Part shown: piece after piece, positions 11,506 through 21,472 of the stretch
How positions within the stretch are numbered: position 1 is the first letter of the stretch
Layout of the letters: each line of letters starts with the position of its first letter
DNA from: Rhizophagus irregularis
Lineage: Eukaryota > Glomeromycota > Glomeromycetes > Glomerales > Glomeraceae
Length of the DNA stretch: 64,000 nucleotides
Assembly (NCBI RefSeq): GCF_026210795.1
Contig: NC_089435.1
Span: forward strand, 124,001-188,000
Direction of reading: 5' to 3'
Translations under genes and position numbers: made by a program
Notes under the pieces: model-generated
Told to the model about the DNA's origin: nothing
The model's database searches: none
Seen by the model: the letters and a program-made list of their open reading frames with translations, nothing else

Positions 11506-13573
11506 ATGACTAATAAAAATAAAAAAGACAAAAAGTCAAAAAAATCTGAAAAATGTCACCATTCGGATAGTGATTCGGATAGAAAATCTGATAAGCAGAG
11601 TAGTACCAAACAAGGGTAATTTAATTTGGTTGATTTTTATCAAATTCTTTAATTTCTCAATATATTACTTATTCTTCACAATCGATATCTAATGAAAGTG
11701 ATCCTGAGTTAAGACGTACAAAAAGACGATGATCAGAATCTACAAAAAAACAAAAGCCCGCTTTAATTGACATTGTTCAGGACAAGGGAAACAGTGGTAT
11801 ATTTTGAAAATTTACGTTAATCATGCGCGATTGAATTCAATATATCACGAATTTAAAGGATGTGAAATAATGAAAGGCAAAAAGCCTATTTTTATTGATT
11901 TAGTTGACGAAGACGACGAAGGAAATGATGATACGATTCAACAGAATGAGAGAAATAATGACCAATCGACTCAACAGAATGAGAGAAATAATAATTCCAA
12001 TGAATCCGGTATGTAGTTATATGAAAAACTATTACAAATCGATTTAGTTTTAACCCGATTTCCTTTTGTAGCTTTACAGATGCAGGTTGAGAAGTTGACT
12101 CGCCTGCTTAAGACTGTTACGAAAGGAAAGCAGAAGGTAACTGATCCAAAAGAAAATATTATTGACTGGTCCAACATGGATCTGGAAACTCAAGGTCCAA
12201 AAAGCCGAAAGAACCAGTACATGACCAGGTCATTGAATAAGCCTAAATATGTTCAAAAATACAGTATACCAGGATCGTCAAAAAGCGTGCGAAGCAGACT
12301 ATCTCCATTTCCATCCCCATTCTCTTCCTCTTCATCTTCATCAACTTCATCCTCACCATCCTCAAAATCGGCACCATCCTCAAATTCAGCGCCATCCTCA
12401 AATTCATCATCGTTTCTTCATTACGAAGAAATGAATAGGGATCAGAGGAATGCTTTAAGAGTACCATATTTTATTTTAATTCGTTTTAATTATCCGAATT
12501 CCTGCTAATCAATTATGATAATCTCACGATTAGGGCGAAATAGTCGGAATAATGGACCGACTTCCAGACGATAAAAGTCTAAATATAAAAAAAACCTTTG
12601 AAAGTCAACGAAAAAAAGTGAATAATATCATCCCGGTTATTCAAAAATCAATTAATAAGAAGTTCTTCCTGGTGACCGATGGCGTCATTAAACATGTCAT
12701 TCATGAACATCATCGGCACCAACGGGAGGAACTTCTTAATGCAAGATGAGGTGCAAATTGGGTAGAAAATGATAAAAGAAGGCGGCACGCAAATTCCCGA
12801 TGAAGTGATGTAAATATTAAATTATTTTGTTTGATATTACCTTTTCTTATTAATAAATATTTCCTATTATTTATTTAGAAACGTGAAAGAAGATCAAAAA
12901 TCATCGATAAACTAACCACGTTAAAGGACTGATTGGTAGATAAATTCTACGATGATGAGCTCTGACCTGTTCAGACCGAAAATCGATACCACAGTCCGGA
13001 GGAATCGGAAACCGATGAAGACAACCCAAACAAACGTAAGATCGTCATCCAGGATCTCAAATGGAGATCGTCTTCTGTAAGTATTCGAGTAATTTTTACC
13101 AATCGGTGTATCTTAATTTAATACTATTTTTATTTGTATAGCTACGTACATTTCTTCGAAATTATGTCAATAGTGCGGCTTCATCAAAGTCTTGACGTGT
13201 AAGAAATCGGGAGTATGGTAATTATGCAACTAATGAAATTGATGCGCCAATTAACGCCCCATGATGGACTAAAGATGGCTACAATAGATCCCTAAAACAG
13301 CTTATCAAGAAATATAGTGAAAATAAATGCTCTCCTCCAGAAGAAGCTGACGAAAACCAGGATCCACCGGAAGAAGATGATCAGGCCGGAGAAGATGAAA
13401 ATCAAGAAGTTGTTGACAAAAATCAAGAAGTTGTTGACGAAAATCAAGAAGAAGTTGAAGAAAATCAAGAAGACGAAGAAGAAAATCAGGAAGACGAAGA
13501 AGAGGATCAAAATAAATATAAAAGAGGTGTTAGTGTTGTTTCCTCTGAATATGATAGTATCAGCAGCGAATAG
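11506..13573 (+). pseudogene. Partner gene of the CACTA element, seven exons, seven TGA stops
   Basis: A spliced frame can be followed from ATG 11506 to TAG 13573. Introns with GT-AG ends: 11797-11858, 12009-12071, 12461-12533, 12810-12878, 13077-13141; a first intron starts at 11616 but its acceptor seems lost. The joined exons keep phase throughout, yet contain seven in-frame stops, all TGA: 11730, 12747, 12801, 12930, 12963, 13193 and 13262. The protein starts Lys/Ser-rich, has an acidic segment, a Ser-rich linker, a basic central part, and ends in an acidic tail with repeats of ENQE. Function unknown. Position next to the transposase suggests the second element protein, but this is inference. 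The conserved splicing with only TGA lesions argues for slow CpG decay of a once functional gene. Confidence 0.7.
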
Positions 13574-13984
13574 TGGAGTAGTCAAATTATATAAATAACA
13601 ATTTTAGCAATATCGGTATTTCAATAAAACCGATTTTTTAGTATATTAAATATTTTAAATATTTTAAATAAAATCGTAAATTTTCGTAAATTTTTAAATA
13701 AAAATGTATGGCAATCGGAAGATTTCTTATTGTTATAAATTTATCAAAAAGCTATAAATCGGTATACTGATATGTCAAATAGTAAATATTCTAGTATTGG
13801 TAACTATTAATACCCGATTGTACTCTATTGAATATCCCGATTGGTACCCAAGTATCCTCCTTTTGCGCCATCTTTTGGCAGCAATCGGGTTTACCGATTG
13901 ATGAAAATTTTTTAAAAAATAGGGACCAATCGGGTGGAATTCGGTCACCTGATTGGTCCTTGATTTGACATTGTTCGACTAGTG
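13574..13984. mobile_element. Right terminus of the CACTA element
   Basis: Read on the minus strand the element begins at 13984 with CACTAGTCGAACAATG. Inwards follow several copies of a subterminal motif in both orientations (CCCGATTGGT / ACCAATCGGG near 13812, 13832, 13890, 13925, 13950), as CACTA elements have. Immediately outside, the MULE coding frame stops in the middle of its SWIM finger, so the element inserted there. The opposite terminus was not found between 4950 and 8300. Confidence 0.75.
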
Positions 13985-16808
13985 CGGTAATAAATATTGA
14001 TGGCAAAACAAGCAGTGACAATCGAGAGAAGCCAGACCTGGAACACCTTTTCCTTTTTCAAGTCTATTCATCACAGCACAGGCCTCTTTAATGATTAAAT
14101 CGTCAAAAGATGCAATTTCGGCTTCAGATTTTTTTTTGTAATCGATATTGACAATGTTGTGAACGGCACCTAAAATATAAAAAGTTTGAGTTGGCATGCA
14201 GGTGAAATAACAAAGAAAAATCGTCATGTACAAATCAAACCATTTAATAAAGATGTTATTTTTTTTAATTCGCTATGGAAAGATTCTAACGAATTCGTTG
14301 ATGTGACCTGTAAAAGCAGGGGGAATGTTGATGAGCCCATAAGCCCCATTTCTTTGTATTTTTCGTATAATTTCTTTTAATGTAATTTTGTATATAAGGA
14401 ATGGAATAATGATTAATAGCATCCTGAACAAGATTTTCACATCCAATTTTTGTTCTTTTATGCATTGCCACGATCATGGTGTCTCAAGTTTTTTTTTCAT
14501 TAATTTTTTGCATCCACATCCTCATGACATGAACAACACAAAAAAGGACTTGGCACTCTTGTTCACCAGCATTTATGCCAGGAAATGTCTTTTTAATGCT
14601 CTTAGCTTCAATGTTACTATTAAAGCTCTGAACGGTTCGGGCTAAACTGGGGAACTGATCCGAAACCGGCTCAAAATTCGGTTCGGTTCGGTTCGGGTAT
14701 TAGAACCAAAAACCGGCAGTTCGGTTCGGTTTAATCTGATTTTTTATAAAAATGCGAAAAATCGAATAGCCGGCTATCTAGTGATCGTACAAAGTCGAGC
14801 CATATATCATTGGATTCGTCTCGACGCGACGCGTCGAATGGTGGTAAGATCATGTCTCTAGCATCGATAGATCACACGTTAACCCACGCTAAATTATTTA
14901 TAAATAATTGGAATTAGCAAGCTATCTATCGATGCTAGAGACATGATCTTAGCATCATTCGACGCGTCTCCGTGAGACGAATCCAATGAATATAAATTTG
15001 TTCGTGTATGACCACTGGATGGCGAATAATATCAAGTTTCGCATTTTTTTAAAATTTTTGAGCGTTAAAAATTAAAAATTCCGATACATGAATTTATTCG
15101 TCGTCCAATAGTCGTACAAATATGAATTAGGACTCATTGGATTAGACGAGTCGAATGGTGGTAAGATCACGTCTCTAGCATCGATAGATAGCTTGCTAAT
15201 GCCAATTTTTTATAAATCATTTAGCGTGAATTAACTTACGATCTATTGATGCTAGAGACATGATCTTACCACCATTCGACTCGTCTCATTAAGACGAATC
15301 CAATGAGTCCTAATTCATATTTGTACGACCATTGGACGACGAATAAATTCATGTATCGGAATTTTTAATTTTTAATGCTCGAAAATTTTAAAAAAATGCG
15401 AAACTTGATATTATTCGCCATCCAGTGGTCATATACGAACGAATTTATATTCATTGGATTCGTCTCACTGAGACGCGTCGAATGATGCTAAGATCATGTC
15501 TCTAGCATCGATAGATAGCTTGCTAATTCCAATTATTTATAAATAATTTAGCGTGGGTTAACGTGTGATCTATCGATGCTAGAGACATGATCATACCACC
15601 ATTCGACGCGTCTCGTCGAGACGAATCCAATGATATATAACTCGACTTTGTACGATCACTAGATGGCCGGCTATTCAATTTTTCGCATTTTTATAAAAAT
15701 CGGATTAAACCGAACCGAACCGCCGGTTTTTCGGTTCGGTTCTTATGGATTTCGGCTCTAATCCGAACTGTCTATAATCCGGACCAAACCGACCCGTTCG
15801 GAGCTTTAGTTACTATGATCCGCAAGTATGTAACGGGGACCAACGACAATACTTATTGCGAATTATTGTTAAAGCTTCTGCAACTGTATCTGCATTCTCA
15901 TTGCTTACGAAAAAATGGGCGCCTACATTCCAACATCCGAAAGTGTTATGAACGTAAAGAGTAAATAGACGCCAGTCATACCGGTTGGTCTTATGTGTTG
16001 AATCTATAAGCGTCAACCATCCATGGCATTCAAGTTTCTTTAGTTGCTCTGGGTGCACAAACACAGTACATTTAGTAGATCATTGGGAGATGCAGAAATT
16101 TTCAACAAGATACCCCTGTTCTGTTAAAAAAGAAACAGATTCCAAAATGTCTGATTTTAAGTTCGAATTCCCAATAAAACGGGTTTCCGTAGGCTCACAA
16201 ATTTTGTATTTAATATTCGTTACTTCTTTGCGCTTCAGCTCACGCGTACATTCACCAAGATCTAATTCTAACGTCACGTATTCTTTGATGGCAGATGTGA
16301 TAGCTGGAGGAGGATAATTTTTGGCCGCTTCTATTTCAACTAAACTTCTAATGACTTTTGGCCGTTTCAGCCTATCGACTTTTGATAAAGAATGTGTATG
16401 GTTGGGGGAGTTTTTATATTGCTCTACTTGAACTACCTCTGAAGAAGCTATCCATAAAACTTTAATTATTGCAGAATATACGTCAGGTGGTCGTGTCTTG
16501 GTTATTCAGCGTTTTTCATTTAGAACATTTTCTTTTTCTCAGGTACTTGATTCGCGGTGCTTCATAAAACGACAGGTGAAAGTTTTTCGAATATCACCGT
16601 TTACATATTCATACGAGTCCCATTTCGTCCAAATATTTGAAACTAACGGTCACCACTCGTCATTAAAAACCTCCATTGGGATTTCTAAAGTATGGTCTAC
16701 ATCAAAAAGAAGATCCCGCTTTTCGTTTGGTGTGAGATTTGATGTTAACGTTATAATTAAAGGAGTGGGAGCTGAAAACACAGGAGTAACAGTTAATGGA
16801 AAAGACAT
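13985..16808 (-). pseudogene. MULE (Mutator-like) transposase relic, split by two insertions
   Basis: From ATG 16808 a single frame runs to 15817, is cut by a foldback element, and resumes at 14620 leftward. It includes the first catalytic Asp block LTLIDSTHKTNRYDWRLF, the DHSN block with the second Asp that spans the insertion, VHVMRMWM, TSTNSLESFHSELK, and the SWIM finger LDCHCLFCHQ. The frame then ends where the CACTA terminus sits (13984). Five in-frame stops, all TGA: 16652, 16541, 16508, 16082 and 14486 (first bases, minus strand). One single-base deletion lies near 14330, and further disorder near 14210-14250 where the frame jumps. TSTNSLESFHSELK is the typical MULE segment before the third acidic residue. 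Confidence 0.85.
14621..15808. mobile_element. 1.19-kb foldback element, hAT-like 8-bp target duplication
   Basis: Almost the whole element is one giant palindrome with arms of about 590 bp centred near 15210. Ends: TAAAGCTCTGAACGG (left) and its imperfect reverse complement on the right. It is flanked by exact GTTACTAT at 14613-14620 and 15809-15816, an 8-bp target duplication as made by hAT transposases. Each arm carries repeats of ATTCGTCTCA...GTCGAATGG and CGGTTCGG. No ORF, so non-autonomous. It lies within the MULE transposase, which reads through in frame when the insert is ignored. Confidence 0.9.
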
Positions 16809-16963
16809 AATAAAGTGAAAAGTTTTTTTTACTTAGAAAATGAGTAAAATGCGCGATATTGTAATGTTGATACCAATTAAACCAATAATCGTTTGTTATT
16901 TTCGAGAAATCACGGGAAACTTCCGGCTAATCCCGAAATCGTATCACGTGATTTGCCCCTGCT

Positions 16964-19387
16964 CAGGGACGATGATTTTATGCGGCAATAAAACATGAAT
17001 TATGTATGCAACAAAAGCAAAATATGCATTTTTAAGGTGCATATTTTTTTACGATTATGTGCAAATTATGCACCAAAATTTATAATTATGTAAAATTATG
17101 TGCAGTTTTATTATAGTAAAAATCAAAAAAATTAAATTTTTGTATATAAAAAAATATTATTTATAATTAGAATTTCATTTATTCTTTATTTAAAAGTGTT
17201 ATTGCGTAAATTTAAATCCCTATTCCTTAAATCCCAATTCTTCTAAATTTTAGCACCATTAAAGTACATCATACTTAATCTTTTAAGAGAATCTTGAGAC
17301 AGGTTTTGACGATCACTGTCTAAAAGAAAATTATACATAGAAAAACTTCGTTCAACGGTACAACTTGAAATCGGCAGCCAAATGTAATCTATTGCAATAT
17401 TAGAAAGGATTGGCAGTTGTGTTGCCTTATCTTCCCAATATCGATCCAATTCCATTTCACTTAAAAATTCGTTATCTAATCCACAATAAATTCCCCATTC
17501 TCGTAATAATTCATCCGATAGGTTGTCAAATTCTTTAATTATACTATACTGTCGAATGTTTTTTCGTAAAGCATCTCCAAAATGAATAAATTTGGGATCA
17601 AATACTTGACATGCATAGAAAAGTGGCCGAGCTGGATGATTAGGAATATGTGCAGTGAACTTGACATAAGCTGCTTCAAATGCTGCTCGAAAAATGGAAT
17701 AGAATTCATGTGTATTAAATCGGAGACTATTAATTAAGTTTTCTAAGAAAAGACCAAAATCATTTGAATTCCTATATGTTTCGATATATGCAGTAAGTTG
17801 TTGAAGGCGTAATTCTACAAAAGGAAAAACAGGTTTTTTTAATTGTTGGAAAAAATCAAGATCTTGAACAAATTCTTTAGCATAAGAGGAAATGAAATTA
17901 AGGTAAATTGTAATGACTCCCAATTCCTTTTCATTTTCCAAGCAAGAATTAATAGCAGCCAAAGTGTTGTGTTTCTTATCATTATTGAATTCTTCTTTAA
18001 AAAAAAGAAGGCCAATAGATAATATGATCCTTTGCATATGAAACCATCCGAAACCAAGAGTTCCAACGCGTTTTGTTATATAAAGGAATTTTGCATGGTG
18101 AGGGAATTCCATGCATTTTTAAATAAGCCAGGTATCATCCTCTTCGGGAAGGAGAATTAACAAAAACCTCTTTAATTTTATCCAAAAAACATTTTAAAGT
18201 ATGAAATTGAGGTAATGTTCTCCACATATCCCTTTAATTTTATATAGAAAAGAACAAATCCTTTTTTATTAATTAGAACTTTTTTATATTAGATTGTACA
18301 AACACTTTAAACAAGAAAATTAATGCAAAATAATTAAAAAGAAAAAAGAAAATATAGACCACTATGTAACCATAATTATTATCATGATGAAATTTGCCTC
18401 CTCTTACAATAAAAATAATGTCTACCAGCAGCTTACATACCCGATAAGATTTATAATATGTGCACAACACGGCACATGAATTAACTGAGGCATTAATGGA
18501 GACAGAACTTCACAATGACATTTTTTCATGTACGCGGCTGAATCTGAAAGAAATAGGCGTGGCAAATTGAAGGATATATTAAAGTGAGTAAGAATGGTTG
18601 TGAGAACTTGTCCCATTGTGGTATTATTTACACGTTCAAGAAAATCAACTGAAACTAATTTTGTTTCATTATGATAACAAAAAAGGGTGTTGACAACACT
18701 CCGAGCACAATCATCAGTAGTTTCATCCATAATTATAGCCACAGGTTTTGAATCAAAAAGTAATTTAAGTGACTGGAAGTGTTTATCAAAAACGCTAGGT
18801 AGGTAATTTTGTCTGAGAGTAGGAGCTTGAGGAATGGAACCTCCATTTTTAACGTGTTTTTTAAAAAATAGAAGTAGTGAATTGACTTTTTCAAGAGGAA
18901 TGTCTGCTGTTGCAAACGCTTCTATAAGGTCTTCAATAAGTTGTTTTTTTGATTCTGAAACTGCCTGAGTAGATGAAAGGGTAAGTTGTTGTGTTTTATT
19001 CTGGCTTTCTTCTTGACTTCTTACGTTAAAAACGTGTTTCTGACTTTTACAATGATTATCTACAGTAGATTTACGCTTCCAGTCTATAGAAATATTGCAA
19101 TGATTGCAAAAGAGAACATTGTCATCTACTCGAAAAATATCTTTATATTCATTACATCTAGTATAAACTGATGAGGTTTTTTGTTTTTTTGGCATTGCGA
19201 AAGAAAAAAAGATGATCGAACTGATAATCCGTAGCAAATTAAATATGTTTTACTGCGGATTATGCGCTCTGATATGGGATAATTTAAATTATGTGATTTT
19301 ATGATGCGATCAACTTAAATTATGCATTTATCGCATAATTATGCATTTAACGTGAAATTATGTGATTGCATAGAATCATCGTCCCTG
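16964..19387 (-). mobile_element. Complete hAT transposon with TIRs and target duplication
   Basis: 2424 bp bounded by imperfect TIRs CAGGGACGATGATTTTATGC (left) and, on the right, GCATAGAATCATCGTCCCTG. Exact 8-bp duplications CCCCTGCT at 16956-16963 and 19388-19395. One two-exon transposase gene on the minus strand fills the interior (17243-19195). Clean ends suggest one of the younger insertions here. Confidence 0.9.
17243..19195 (-). pseudogene. hAT transposase, nearly intact
   Basis: Start chosen at MPKKQK (19195), shortly before a BED-like finger (CNHC...HCKSQKH); an upstream in-frame ATG at 19237 adds only a hydrophobic stretch. Exon 1 (19195-18441) carries IIMDETTDD with a catalytic Asp, a second Asp in LSDSAAYM, and CCAHIINLI. 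Intron 18440-18232 has GTATGT/AG ends and keeps phase. Exon 2 carries NKTRWNSW and the dimerisation block YWEDK...SSCTVERSFSMYN near the end. Two lesions: TGA at 18137-18135 (in RRG-stop-YL, consistent with CGA to TGA) and a frameshift in a T8 run near 18000. It would catalyse excision and insertion; as read it is not translatable in full. Confidence 0.85.
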
Positions 19388-19395
19388 CCCCTGCT

Positions 19396-19827
19396 TTATA
19401 TGATTCCTTTTTAGGAAATTTTATGTTACACGACCGGAAACCAAATTTAGAAAAACTGGTTTTTTGTGGAATGGGTATCACCAAAAATGGAAATGATCGA
19501 CATACCCGTGAGTCACGTGATAACAATTAAATACCTAATCATAAATTCCGGCTGAAATTAAATGATCAGTGAAAAATTTCCTTTTAGGATTCTTGTGAAA
19601 CCAAAAATTTCATTTTTGCTGGGAAACAAAATTGCCTTTTTTTGGATTTGTGTAATGTTACTCATACCCTAAAAAGGATAATTCCATGCCGATTACTTAA
19701 TTTCGGCCAGAATTATAATCAATCCGGTCAATCCGCGGATAATCCGATGATTCGATTTTTTTAATCCGGATTGTGATCATCCAGATGACAGATTGACCAG
19801 ATTCATCCGGAGCGCACCTTTAGCACT
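19396..19827. other. Non-coding, repetitive flank
   Basis: No gene seen. Contains the phrases TCACGTGAT, TTCCTTTTTAGGAAATTTTA and CCACAAAAAATGG-type sequence that recur near 16920, 44010-44180 and 45800-45960, probably an old dispersed repeat. AATCCGGA/TCCGGATT motifs lie at 19720-19810. Confidence 0.5.
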
Positions 19828-20320
19828 GATAGATGGCTTGCTAATTCTAATTATTAATAAATCATTTAGCGTGAGTTAACGTGTGATCTATCGATCCATG
19901 AGCATGATGCTTTGCACCAATTCGACGTAATAGTCTTTATCGTGACGAATCCAATGATGTATGGCTCAACCTTTTACGATTACTGGATGGATGGCTATTC
20001 GATTTTTCGCATTTTTATAAAAATTGGATTAAACTGAACTGAACTGTCAGTTTTTCAGTTCAGTTCTTATGGATTTTGGCTCTAATCCGAACCGTCTATA
20101 ATCTGGACCAAACTATACATGCTGCCCAAATTATTTTAGGATGCCATAATTATAATTTGGGATGTCGTAATTCATTCAATTTATATATAATTTACTATGT
20201 AAAGTGCCAAAATAATTTGGGATGTCATAATTGAATTTGGGATTTTACTTATAATTATTACGGCAGCCCAAAATAATTTGGGTGGCATGTATAGACCAAA
20301 CTGACCTATTTGGAGCTTTA
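19828..20320. mobile_element. Truncated copy of the 1.19-kb foldback family
   Basis: Matches the right arm of the element at 14621-15808: the GCTTGCTAATT...AATAAATCATTTAGCGTG segment, the CGAATCCAATGA segment, TTTTTCGCATTTTTATAAAAAT and the TIR TTTGGAGCTTTA ending at 20320. The left arm is missing and a small MITE sits inside (20115-20293). Many sites differ from copy 1 by C to T or G to A (AACTGAACTGAACTG against AACCGAACCGAACCG). Confidence 0.75.
20115..20293. mobile_element. MITE, about 179 bp, 9-bp target duplication (copy 1)
   Basis: Begins ATACATGCTGCCCAAATTAT and ends GGTGGCATGTATA, imperfect inverted repeats. Flanked by exact GACCAAACT at 20106-20114 and 20294-20302 (9 bp), as Mutator-type transposases make. 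It is inserted in the truncated foldback element. A second copy lies at 49065-49240 in opposite orientation. Confidence 0.85.
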
Positions 20321-20322
20321 CT

Positions 20323-21093
20323 AAAGATAATAATTCCAATATTGTAATAGGAACTCTAGTAACACCATCTGAATTTGACAATTTAATTGAACTTGCTGGA
20401 GAATTATGGAAAGAATGGGGTCATGAACAAAATTCCACAACAGAGTTGTACGTGCAAATTGGAAGATATTGCTTAGGTAAAAATCCATATAATAGGCTAT
20501 ATTCTTCCAAATATGATACATCTCTCAATTGCTGGTTGTTAATAAATGATGGTAAAAATCAACTTTCAAGATTGGCAATAAAACTTTTCAGCATTACACC
20601 CCATTCAGCTAGTTGTGAGCAAATATTTTCTTCTTTAGGATGGTTCTTTAGAAAGTGATAGCAACGTTTTCAGCTTAATACTCTTCAATCAATGGCTAAA
20701 ATGTATCACTATTCTATATCACATTCTGTTAGTTATATAAGTAAAACATACGAAGAAGAAGAGTTACATGACTTATTATTTGAAATAAGCAGTAAATTGG
20801 GAGATACAGAAGATGATGTTTTTGATGAAACTACTATTAATCAAGATATGGTACGAGCAAGAGAATTAGAATGTGTAATTAATTATGAATATGAATTAGA
20901 AAATGATGATCTTACTATTGAAAGATCGGTAGACTTAAGTTCTTGGATAATCATTGAAGTTAGTTCAACTCCCGTTTTAACATATAAATCCGATTCAAGT
21001 AATGATAATGATTGTGAAGATTTTGATCCCAAAGAATTGGCCAATAAATATAGAATAAATATGAAGGATAATGAAAATACTAATGAGGATTAG
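20323..21093 (+). pseudogene. C-terminal part of a hAT transposase
   Basis: One frame from the edge of the foldback element to TAG at 21091, interrupted by TGA TAG at 20656-20661 (fits CGA CAG by two C to T changes). The hAT dimerisation region is clear: CWLLINDGKNQLSRLAIKLF, then ITPHSASCEQIFSSLGW, then LQSMAKMYHY. The acidic tail (EDFDPKELANKYR) ends the protein. The N-terminal catalytic part is absent; the foldback insertion marks the break. Confidence 0.8.
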
Positions 21094-21472
21094 AGGTGCG
21101 TTCCAGATATACATGGCCTGGTAATTCAGTATTTTCGTATAAATACATAATTCATAATCCTGGTAATTAATTACCAGATTATTTGAAAAATACGTAAATA
21201 CATAATTATTTACGTATAACGTAAATATTTATATATAACGTAATTAAATTAATATAAATTATATATATAATTAATAGATAATATAGTGTGAAATTATTTT
21301 GATCAACTTCCAAATTAATAAAACTATCTAAACCATAAATAGTAATTTATTTATCAAGTAAAAAAACTATAAAAAGAAATCATTCATTTTTTTTTTAACA
21401 TTTAAAAAAAGAATTTATAATTTTTTCGCGTTATAATATATTTCTTTTAAATCTTCTTAAGATATTTTAAAT

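Noticed and set aside
13292-13598. Lys-rich and Phe-rich frames over the partner gene
   Set aside because: Out-of-frame shadows of the acidic ENQE repeats in the last exon of the CACTA partner gene.
11506-16808. Reassigned genetic code with TGA as a sense codon
   Set aside because: The intact nuclease-like gene ends in TGA, and the intact ATPase has no internal TGA. Other relics contain TAA and TAG too. Decay of CGA and TGG explains the data.
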